Shown here piece by piece: positions 1 through 5,747 of a stretch of 10,810 nt of DNA (positions are counted from its first letter, which is position 1; each line of letters opens with the position of its first letter). Source of the stretch: Actinomycetota bacterium (GTDB lineage: Bacteria; Actinomycetota; Actinomycetes; S36-B12); assembly GCA_947472655.1 (NCBI GenBank), contig CANJCG010000057.1:1-10810 (forward strand), in the 5' to 3' direction. Under the pieces are notes generated by a model, which did no database searches, had not been told where the DNA came from, and saw nothing but the letters and a program-made list of their open reading frames with translations. The position numbers were made by a program, and so were the translations under genes.

Positions 1-72
1 GCCCGCGTCGATATGAGCCATGATGCCGATGTTGCGCACCTTGGCCAGATCGAGACTGGTCTGCGTTGACAC
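1..72 (-). CDS. fusA: Elongation factor G, N-terminal 24 codons (cut by window edge)
   Basis: This is the translocase GTPase of protein synthesis, which moves tRNA and mRNA through the ribosome. Only the first 24 residues are inside the window. They contain RNIGIMAHIDAG, the start of the EF-G G1 (P-loop) region, which would continue as GKTT outside the window. The start is taken as GTG at 70-72, with a GGAG-like ribosome binding site just upstream. It follows rpsG by 42 bases on the same strand, which is the classic order of the str operon (rpsL, rpsG, fusA). Assignment is by motif plus context; paralogues such as a second EF-G are less likely in this position. Confidence 0.95.
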   Translation of the reverse strand, partial: MSTQTSLDLAKVRNIGIMAHIDAG

Positions 73-114
73 GAGTGTTCTCCGTTGCTTGTGGTGAAAA
101 AAGAAGAGTGGGTG

Positions 115-585
115 TTACCAGCGGTAGTGGGCGAAGGCTTTGTTCGACTCAGCCATCTTGTGAGTGTCTTCGCGCTTCTTGACGCTGGCGCCAAGACCGT
201 TTGAAGCATCCAATAGCTCATTCATGAGGCGCTCAGTCATTGTCTTTTCGCGACGTTGACGTGAGTAAGTGATCAACCAACGAAGTGCGAGCGTGGTTGA
301 ACGGCCAGCCTTAACTTCAACTGGTACCTGGTAGGTCGCGCCACCAACACGGCGGGAGCGAACTTCAAGGGTTGGACGAATGTTGTCGAGTGCACGCTTG
401 AGCGTCTGCACTGGATCGGTGCCGGTCTTTTCCTGGCAGCCTTCGAGCGCGCCGTAGACAATCTTTTCGGCAGTCGAGCGCTTGCCATCAAGGAGAACCT
501 TGTTGATCAGTTGGGTAACGATTGGTGCCTGGTAGACCGGATCAATGATGATCGGGCGCTTCGGGGCAGGACCTTTACGAGGCAT
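115..585 (-). CDS. rpsG: 30S ribosomal protein S7
   Basis: S7 is a primary 16S rRNA-binding protein that nucleates assembly of the 30S head and lines the E/P-site mRNA exit region. The 156-residue product has the normal bacterial length. It starts MPRKGPAPKR, as in actinobacteria, and contains the family segments VTQLINKVLLDGK (about residues 23-35), VGGATYQVPVEV and ALRWLITYSRQR, ending in NKAFAHYRW. The ATG start overlaps the rpsL stop by one base (TAATG), which indicates translational coupling. In E. coli S7 represses its own operon by binding the rpsL-rpsG junction; here the junction is only a 1-base overlap, so that type of intercistronic site is absent. Nothing looks broken. Confidence 0.98.
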   Translation of the reverse strand: MPRKGPAPKRPIIIDPVYQAPIVTQLINKVLLDGKRSTAEKIVYGALEGCQEKTGTDPVQTLKRALDNIRPTLEVRSRRVGGATYQVPVEVKAGRSTTLALRWLITYSRQRREKTMTERLMNELLDASNGLGASVKKREDTHKMAESNKAFAHYRW

Positions 586-959
586 TAAGCCTTCTCCTTC
601 TTCGCGCCGTACTTACTACGGGCCTGCTTGCGGTTCTTAACACCCTGAGTGTCAAGTGCGCCGCGGATGACCTTGTAACGAACACCGGGAAGATCGCGAA
701 CACGACCACCGCGGACAAGAACAATTGAGTGCTCCTGCAGGTTGTGACCAACACCTGGGATGTAGGCAGTGATTTCGATGCCAGAGGTCAGACGCACGCG
801 GGCGACCTTACGAAGCGCAGAGTTCGGCTTCTTAGGTGTCGTTGTGTACACACGGGTACACACGCCACGGCGTTGTGGGCTGCCCTTAAGCGCAGGAGCC
901 TTGGTCTTGGAGACCTTGTCCTGGCGACCCTTACGGACCAGCTGCTGAATCGTTGGCAC
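585..959 (-). CDS. rpsL: 30S ribosomal protein S12, with Arg at position 88
   Basis: S12 sits at the decoding centre and controls accuracy of tRNA selection. The 124-residue product has the normal actinobacterial length. It contains TTTPKKPNSALRKVARVRL (the Lys43 loop), YIPGVGHNLQEHS and RGGRVRDLPGVRY. The reading frame is open further upstream to about 1094, but the start is GTG at 957-959, because family homology begins there (PTIQQLVRKG) and an AGAAAGG ribosome binding site lies at 966-972. Position 88 is Arg (codon CGC, 696-698) where M. tuberculosis and E. coli S12 have Lys; this exact substitution is a known streptomycin-resistance change. The gene is first in the str operon, with a promoter at 1159-1188 and a structured leader. 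Confidence 0.98.
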   Translation of the reverse strand: MPTIQQLVRKGRQDKVSKTKAPALKGSPQRRGVCTRVYTTTPKKPNSALRKVARVRLTSGIEITAYIPGVGHNLQEHSIVLVRGGRVRDLPGVRYKVIRGALDTQGVKNRKQARSKYGAKKEKA

Positions 960-1007
960 GTGTTGCCTTTCTCGTTGTTGACCTTGCTGTTTCTCATCCC
1001 TCAGTCT

Positions 1008-1095
1008 CCGACCCACGCGGTCGGGTGTGTCGAGCGCCTTGCGGCGGCCTCGATCACCAACATCGTAGATAGATCCCAGATGCGAGATTCGCATC
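1008..1095 (-). promoter_or_regulatory. Structured 5' leader of the rpsL-rpsG-fusA mRNA (three hairpins)
   Basis: Between the promoter and the rpsL start lie about 190 transcribed bases. Read on the minus strand, three potential hairpins follow each other. At 1079-1095 there is a perfect 7-bp stem (GATGCGA/TCGCATC) with a 3-base loop. At 1031-1052 there is an 8-bp stem with a 2-base bulge, capped by a GCAA (GNRA) tetraloop. At 1008-1024 there is a 6-bp stem (CCGACC/GGTCGG) with a 5-base loop. None is followed by a U tract, so they do not look like terminators. Leaders that bind ribosomal proteins are common on such operons, but the ligand, if any, is not visible here. Confidence 0.55.
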
Positions 1096-1158
1096 GATGC
1101 GTGCTTCGGGGGAAGTTCGCACAGCGGGTTGCGCCTGAGGGGTCAGACACGAAGGGGA

Positions 1159-1188
1159 AGATTACCCGGCTTTACTTACAAGAGTCAA
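1159..1188 (-). promoter_or_regulatory. Sigma70-type promoter of the str operon
   Basis: On the minus strand a -35 box TTGACT (1183-1188) and a -10 box TAATCT (1159-1164) are separated by 18 bases. Both boxes are close to consensus for housekeeping (SigA) promoters, and the position just downstream of the previous gene's stop fits. Transcription would begin near 1150, giving a leader of roughly 190 bases before rpsL. Confidence 0.75.
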
Positions 1189-1226
1189 AACGGGGTCCGC
1201 TCTTGGGCAAAACTTGGTTAAATCCC

Positions 1227-1619
1227 TCACGGACGCGTAGGCCCAGACCCAGCACCCGCAAGGAGTAGAACGATACCGATAAACCCACCAATGACCAAAA
1301 CTGCGATCCAAAACCCGATATTGATCCAAGCAATCAGCTTTGCGGCCAAGTTCAGTCCGCTGCCGGTGAGATTGCTCTCAGATTCAGACATCGCCTTTTC
1401 TGCTCTCGTCGCAAAGATCAACGCGACAATTGCGAAAACGATGGGGCAGGCAACCCAAGAGCCCAATGACAGGACAAACGCGACAATTGCATCACTTGAA
1501 GTGCGAGTCGTGGGGATCTGCGGGCTCGCCGGTAACACTGCGGGAGCAGCAAGGCCGCTAGATACCTCTGAATCGCTCATCCAAGGCTGCTCGGTTGTGG
1601 GTGTGCCCTCATCACTCAT
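1227..1619 (-). CDS. DUF4190-like small membrane protein
   Basis: This gives a 130-residue protein of unknown function from the ATG at 1617-1619. A polar N-terminal tail of about 45 residues, rich in Ser, Pro and Thr, is followed by two hydrophobic segments: AIVAFVLSLGSWVACPIVFA and, after a short polar loop, a stretch around WINIGFWIAVLVIGGFIGIV. This tail plus two-helix pattern is typical of actinobacterial DUF4190 proteins, which are membrane-anchored with no known activity. The frame stays open to 1667. The internal ATG is preferred because a TACAGT box lies 6 bases upstream, as in leaderless actinobacterial genes, and no ribosome binding site is seen before either start. It lies upstream of the str operon, whose own promoter follows closely. 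Confidence 0.7.
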   Translation of the reverse strand: MSDEGTPTTEQPWMSDSEVSSGLAAPAVLPASPQIPTTRTSSDAIVAFVLSLGSWVACPIVFAIVALIFATRAEKAMSESESNLTGSGLNLAAKLIAWINIGFWIAVLVIGGFIGIVLLLAGAGSGPTRP

Positions 1620-1625
1620 GTGTCT

Positions 1626-1631
1626 ACTGTA
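1626..1631 (-). promoter_or_regulatory. Putative -10 box for a leaderless transcript of the DUF4190-like gene
   Basis: TACAGT on the minus strand lies 6 bases before the ATG at 1617-1619, so transcription would begin at or next to the start codon. This matches the TANNNT-to-ATG spacing of leaderless actinobacterial mRNAs. The -35 region (TAGATG at 17 bases) is weak. Confidence 0.4.
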
Positions 1632-1659
1632 TGTGAGCCTTGACTCTGCATCTAGTGAC

Positions 1660-1677
1660 AACCCCATCAGGGGTTTT
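1660..1677 (+). other. Terminator-like hairpin in the divergent intergenic region
   Basis: AACCCC (1660-1665), loop ATCA, then GGGGTT (1670-1675), running into a T-rich stretch TTTTCGTTCTT on the plus strand. It resembles an intrinsic terminator reading rightwards, but no plus-strand gene lies upstream of it in the window. It lies 45 bases before the acetolactate decarboxylase start, so it could be an attenuator, a block to antisense transcription, or a protein-binding inverted repeat. No convincing promoter for the plus-strand genes was found nearby. Confidence 0.45.
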
Positions 1678-1721
1678 CGTTCTTACTTGTTGCCAGCAAG
1701 TCATGTTCACGAAAGGTAACG

Positions 1722-2711
1722 ATGACCTTTGATGCACCTCTGGTAGCCGCAGCAACGATCATGCGAGCTGGTCTTGATCCGCGGGCCTGCTCTGTTGACG
1801 ATGCAGTGCATCAACTTCAACTGGCCCATGTCTTACTTGATGGCGGTTTTGACGGGGTTGCCACGTTGGAAGAAGCACTCGCTGGCGGTGATCACGGCCT
1901 GGGTACTGTCGATCGACTCGATGGAGAACTTGTGGTGGTCGACGGTGAACCATGGCGAGTGGACTGGCATGGCGCTGCAGAACTCATGCCATTAAGTACC
2001 CGTACTCCGTTTGCGATTGTGTCGACTCTCGATTCACCAACACAGATACGCGTGCAAGATATCGACCTTGATCAAGTCAAAATCATTGTCGAACAACTTG
2101 TCGGTGATCCAGGCGCCATTGTTTCTGTTCGCCTTGAAGGTTCGTTTAACCGCGTACTCGTGCGAAGCGTGAAACCACAAGATCCGCCCTATCGCACCTA
2201 CGCAGAAGTGTGTGCCGCAGATGAAGTTCGCTGGGAACACCAGCCTTTCTATGGAGTCTTCGTTGGCTTTCGATTCCCGGAACTCGAGCCGGGTGCCGCG
2301 ATTGCCGGACTCCACTTGCATGGACTCGATAACTTGCGAACAACCGGCGGACATAACTACGAAATGCACATTCGTGATGCGAAACTTAGTGTCGGAATCT
2401 CTCGTGATGTTGTGATGCACCTGCCAGATAAAAGCATGATGGACCTTTTAGAAACCCCTCCTGCAATTCGTGCAACGCAGCGAGCATTACTGAGACGCGG
2501 CCCGATGACCATTCATGAGATCGCGATGAATTTAGACATCGATGAGCTTGAGGCGCAATCCCGCGTGAGCTGGCTTGGGGATCGAGGTTTCATCGAGGAG
2601 TTAGTTGGCGGTATCGGTGGACTTGGTGGCGAGCCTCGATGGCGAATACACCTGCATACGCACGGCGCGAAAACGACTCCCAAAATAAAGGCTCTTCTCG
2701 ATCGCCTTTAA
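1722..2711 (+). CDS. Alpha-acetolactate decarboxylase with a C-terminal winged-helix extension
   Basis: The family converts 2-acetolactate to acetoin and CO2. Residues about 25-245 form the decarboxylase domain: LDGGFDGVATLEEAL, HGLGTVDRLDGELVVVDGE (Glu69 in DGEL is the expected active-site acid), Arg148 in VLVRSV, and the zinc site HLH at 198-200 with GGH (His211). All main catalytic positions are therefore present. No signal peptide is seen, so the enzyme is cytoplasmic. Residues about 246-329 are extra compared with ordinary 240-285-residue enzymes. They form a winged-helix-like module ending KALLDRL that resembles the end of the next gene's product. No acetolactate synthase gene is in view. 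The ATG has a GAAAGG ribosome binding site at 1711-1716. The enzyme call is firm; the role of the extension is unknown. Confidence 0.88.
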   Translation: MTFDAPLVAAATIMRAGLDPRACSVDDAVHQLQLAHVLLDGGFDGVATLEEALAGGDHGLGTVDRLDGELVVVDGEPWRVDWHGAAELMPLSTRTPFAIVSTLDSPTQIRVQDIDLDQVKIIVEQLVGDPGAIVSVRLEGSFNRVLVRSVKPQDPPYRTYAEVCAADEVRWEHQPFYGVFVGFRFPELEPGAAIAGLHLHGLDNLRTTGGHNYEMHIRDAKLSVGISRDVVMHLPDKSMMDLLETPPAIRATQRALLRRGPMTIHEIAMNLDIDELEAQSRVSWLGDRGFIEELVGGIGGLGGEPRWRIHLHTHGAKTTPKIKALLDRL

Positions 2712-2712
2712 T

Positions 2713-2760
2713 CTCCACGGCCTTTAAGCCTCAAAGTCTCAGATAAACCGAAGGGTGGAG
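2713..2760 (+). promoter_or_regulatory. Inverted repeat able to mask the ribosome binding site between the two plus-strand genes
   Basis: CTCCAC (2713-2718), directly after the decarboxylase stop codon, is exactly complementary to GTGGAG (2755-2760), which carries the GGAG ribosome binding site for the short frame at 2766. Pairing would hide that site, and a ribosome finishing the decarboxylase gene would cover the first arm and free it. The stem is only 6 bp with a 36-base loop, so it may be chance. Confidence 0.35.
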
Positions 2761-2765
2761 TACAA

Positions 2766-2798
2766 GTGAATCGACGATGCGCAAGGATGATCTCGTGA
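2766..2798 (+). CDS. Possible 10-codon leader peptide coupled to the next gene
   Basis: GTG at 2766-2768, with GGAG five bases upstream, opens a 10-residue frame (VNRRCARMIS). It stops at TGA 2796-2798. This stop overlaps the likely GTG start of the large gene by four bases (GTGA), the typical geometry of translational coupling. Its better-placed ribosome binding site, compared with that of the in-frame ATG at 2777, is what suggests it is used. It is very short and could be chance. Confidence 0.3.
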   Translation: MNRRCARMIS

Positions 2799-5023
2799 CT
2801 GATCACGCACAGACCAAAGGGGCCTTCCGCAGCCTTCTTCGCTGGTACCGACCCTATCTACAGGGCTCCGGTAAAACACTCACCATTGGTCTCACCTGCA
2901 CAGCAATCATGCTGACCTGTCAGGCTGCAATTCCATTAGTTTTTGAAACGCTTCTTCACCATGGCCATTGGAGTTCGTTGGCATTTTGGCTCATGGGGCT
3001 TATGGTTGCCCAGCTCGTGATCGGGTACTTCGCACATATCGCTGGTCACACTGTTGCCGTTACTTCGGCAAATCAACTGCGCCGTCGGATTTTTCAAGTC
3101 ACCTTAACTGGCAAGTCCTTGCAAGGACACGGGCTTGATCGAGTATCGGTAGTAAGTCGCCACACCACCGATGTGGATTACGTCAGTGATGCTTTTGAGC
3201 AAACCTTGAACATGGGATTGCCAGGTGTCTTTCGAATCCTGATTAGCCTCGGATTGCTGACCTACGTCGAATGGCATGCAGGCGTTGCAATGACCGTGGC
3301 AACGTTGGTCTTCTTGGTTATTCGCAGCGCTATTGGTCGCACGCTCATCACTTTAGATCGAGAAAGACTTGATGCAAATAATCTGCTTGGTGAAGCTGTT
3401 GATGAAGCAATAACTTCACCTCGGATCATCTCAGGGTTGCATCTGCACACTTGGATTACTTCACGATTTAACACTCGGAGCCACGATCTCAGCGAAGCAG
3501 CCCATCATCAAGGGATCAGTATTGCCAAACTCGTCACTGGTGCACATGCAGCTGGATTAGCTGGGCTGCTTTTTGTCGTTCTTTTTGCCATCACCTCGGG
3601 CGAAGAAACCTTAGCGGCCGTTGCCGCAGCAATCTTGTACGTCGAAGGTGTAGTACGCGGGCTCGAGGCTTTACCTCCATGGATCCGATCTATTCAACTC
3701 GCACTCGTGAGTCGCGCACGCATCGATCAAATTCTGGTCGGCTCAGATGACCATCGAGAACAGGTCGATGCTTTCACCAAATCTATCGACCCGGAATTGA
3801 GTCTTGGAAAGCTGCCTTTCCCCGCCAATGGCATCGTCGGCCTCGTTACCGATTCAAGCATCGACCCTGGGCTAATTCTCTCAATCCTTGCTGCAGGTCA
3901 TAACAAAGATTCATGGAGAGAAACTCTCGATGGGCATCACTTGCGCACTGCTCATGTGAACCTCGACGTGGTTCTCGTGCCCGATGATCCAAGTGGATTT
4001 AATTCAACAATTCGAGAGCAGGTTCATGCTGTTGCTCCCAACCTGAGCGACGCACATATTCGTGCGCTACTCAAGCAAGTCGGAATCGACGATTTCTCCA
4101 TCATTGAAAACGGCCTTGACTCTCCCCTAGGTCCAGGTAGTGCTCTGTTAACACCTAATGAGCGCCAACGCCTTTCATTGGCGATTGCTTTGGCTGCTGC
4201 CCCTTCGACGTTATTAGTGGGTCCACTCATTTCACTAGGAGACAGTGAGACCGCACGACCGTTACTGAAGGTCCTGCGCGAATCTGAAGTTCCGAACATC
4301 GTCGTCTGTTTGCGGGACCCGGACCTGGCCAATGAAGTTGACCTAGTTTTGTACTGCACAGCTCAAGGTCAGCACATGGCAACTCACGAAGAGCTACTCG
4401 TAAGTTCACCGGAATATTCACAACTATGGTCACGCAGACTCAGTACAGGAGAAATCGATCTTTCAAGTATTGGTATCGAAGCGGGTCAACACGAGAATCT
4501 CCTCACACGCATGCTCACTGAACGCTATGAAGCTGGGGATTACATCTACCGTCAAGGCGCTCCTGCAGACAGAGTCGTATTCATCATTTCTGGTTCAGTA
4601 GAAATCGCCACCCAAGATGACGAAGGTCATCAACGACGAGTTGCAATCCTGGGCCCAGGTAATCATTGCGGTGACCTGCGATTAACCGTTGGCGAAGAGC
4701 GCGGTGAACACGCAATAGCAATTCAAACAACGGTTACCCGATCACTCTCGCGTGAAGCAATTTCAGCCGGCATGATGGGGCTCCTCGATCGCACTCCCGC
4801 TGAGCGCCGAATAGTTGCTTCAATCTTGCGTGAAGGTAGCTCGTCACTCGAAGAGATTTCGGCGCGATTAACCGAATTCGATCCTGCTGAACTTTCTAAA
4901 GCAATCGATCTATTACTGAGTGATGGGGCACTGCGCGAAAGTGAAGGGCGCTATTCGGTCATTCAGAAGCGAGCAGTAAAAGCAGGCGGTCGAGCATTAC
5001 TCGACAAGCTCAATTTTGATTAA
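2795..5023 (+). CDS. ABC-exporter-like membrane protein with inactive ATPase domain, fused to cNMP-binding-like and winged-helix domains
   Basis: Numbering is from the alternative ATG at 2777 (748 residues); GTG at 2795 (742 residues) is preferred because AAGGA lies 7 bases upstream. Residues about 20-320 are a type IV exporter membrane domain. Residues 345-560 align with an ABC ATPase domain: VPDDPSGFNSTIREQV corresponds to VPQDPFLFNGTIRENI, and NERQRLSLAIALAAAP follows the usual signature region. However, the Walker A loop has become GIVGLVTDSSIDPG with no GKS/T. The signature reads LLTPNERQR, Walker B Asp-Glu is replaced (TLLVGPL), and the switch His is missing (VVCLRDPD). ATP hydrolysis is therefore unlikely. 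Residues 573-660 are a cyclic-nucleotide-binding-like fold (ERYEAGDYIYRQGAPADRV), with the phosphate-binding Arg apparently replaced. Residues 673-748 are a winged helix. It lies downstream of the decarboxylase gene, probably in the same operon. Its exact role is unknown. Confidence 0.85.
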   Translation: MTDHAQTKGAFRSLLRWYRPYLQGSGKTLTIGLTCTAIMLTCQAAIPLVFETLLHHGHWSSLAFWLMGLMVAQLVIGYFAHIAGHTVAVTSANQLRRRIFQVTLTGKSLQGHGLDRVSVVSRHTTDVDYVSDAFEQTLNMGLPGVFRILISLGLLTYVEWHAGVAMTVATLVFLVIRSAIGRTLITLDRERLDANNLLGEAVDEAITSPRIISGLHLHTWITSRFNTRSHDLSEAAHHQGISIAKLVTGAHAAGLAGLLFVVLFAITSGEETLAAVAAAILYVEGVVRGLEALPPWIRSIQLALVSRARIDQILVGSDDHREQVDAFTKSIDPELSLGKLPFPANGIVGLVTDSSIDPGLILSILAAGHNKDSWRETLDGHHLRTAHVNLDVVLVPDDPSGFNSTIREQVHAVAPNLSDAHIRALLKQVGIDDFSIIENGLDSPLGPGSALLTPNERQRLSLAIALAAAPSTLLVGPLISLGDSETARPLLKVLRESEVPNIVVCLRDPDLANEVDLVLYCTAQGQHMATHEELLVSSPEYSQLWSRRLSTGEIDLSSIGIEAGQHENLLTRMLTERYEAGDYIYRQGAPADRVVFIISGSVEIATQDDEGHQRRVAILGPGNHCGDLRLTVGEERGEHAIAIQTTVTRSLSREAISAGMMGLLDRTPAERRIVASILREGSSSLEEISARLTEFDPAELSKAIDLLLSDGALRESEGRYSVIQKRAVKAGGRALLDKLNFD

Positions 5024-5747
5024 TTGAAAGTGCGGCGGCTCGAATCAACATAGCCTGCACTTGAGGAAGATCTTCTGGCAAACCATAATGATCAATCAGT
5101 AAAGCCCGGAGTGCCCGCACAAATAATTCGCTTGCCGGTTTGCCCGAGATACCAGTGATAGGCCTAATGAAAGCAAGATTGCTGTCGATGAATCTCACTT
5201 CGGTTTGATCACTCCAGTGCATACCAAGTTCAGGTTCGAGATACCCAACATCGGCATGTATAAACCCAGCGCTTTCCCAGCGACTTTGATGACTCTGCTC
5301 ACTTTCCAGGATCACCGCCAGAAGTGGAAAGCCAGCGAGAGTTGCCTCCTGCTGGCAGCGGTCGATGAGAAAAGTCAAGAATCGGCCTAGCCATTCACGA
5401 GGCAGGTCACTTCTTGCCGATTTGTCGACTGCTCCGAAGAGCATTAAAACGACACCAGCTGGTTGATTGACAGTCACAACCCATTCGCCAACTGGTTTTC
5501 CATCGCGAAGAATCAACCAAGGATGAACAACTTCCATGGTTGGCGAGATTCCAGTGTCAAGTTGCTTGCGCCACTCCGCCACGGCATGCGGAGACTCAGG
5601 AAAATAGCGCAAGTGAACTTCGCTAATCCACTCGAATAATTCTTCTCGTCGCTCCGCATCAAGTCTTGGGTCAAAGAGATCGACGATTGATAACTCTGGA
5701 ACCCCTACTACTTCAGTGATGACTTCATTCTTTTCCAAGACCTTCAC
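5010..5747 (-). CDS. GNAT-like acetyltransferase-fold protein
   Basis: This is a 245-residue soluble protein. The pattern around residues 76-165 follows the GNAT fold: a strand WLILRDGKPVGEWVVTV, a following strand VVLMLFGAVDKSARSDLP, a helix EWLGRFLTFLIDRCQQEA, then LLAVILESEQSHQSRWESAGF, where the last part resembles the usual 'N..a..lYe..GF' end. The acetyl-CoA pyrophosphate loop (Q/R-x-x-G-x-G/A) is poorly conserved (LPREWLG), so activity is uncertain. The start is GTG at 5745-5747 with AGAGG just upstream. It overlaps the end of the receptor gene by 23 bases, so it is probably the last gene of that operon. Its 3' end overlaps the convergent ABC-like gene by 14 bases. The C-terminal 60 residues are helical and unassigned. 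Confidence 0.65.
   Translation of the reverse strand: MKVLEKNEVITEVVGVPELSIVDLFDPRLDAERREELFEWISEVHLRYFPESPHAVAEWRKQLDTGISPTMEVVHPWLILRDGKPVGEWVVTVNQPAGVVLMLFGAVDKSARSDLPREWLGRFLTFLIDRCQQEATLAGFPLLAVILESEQSHQSRWESAGFIHADVGYLEPELGMHWSDQTEVRFIDSNLAFIRPITGISGKPASELFVRALRALLIDHYGLPEDLPQVQAMLIRAAALSINQN

Noticed and set aside
960..1094. N-terminal extension of S12 in the same frame
   Set aside because: S12 homology begins at the GTG at 957-959, which has a good ribosome binding site. The extension covers leader hairpins and matches no S12.
729..1268. Long plus-strand frame of 179 codons
   Set aside because: It lies antisense to rpsL and its leader, and its peptide has no recognisable domain. rpsL is certain, so this is a shadow frame.
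1620..1667. Longer start (16 extra residues) for the DUF4190-like protein
   Set aside because: No ribosome binding site is seen upstream, and the start would fall in the loop of the hairpin at 1660-1677. The internal ATG has a well-placed -10 box.
1291..1719. Plus-strand frame of 142 codons
   Set aside because: It is antisense to the DUF4190-like gene, whose two hydrophobic segments and polar tail are coherent. The plus-strand peptide is not.
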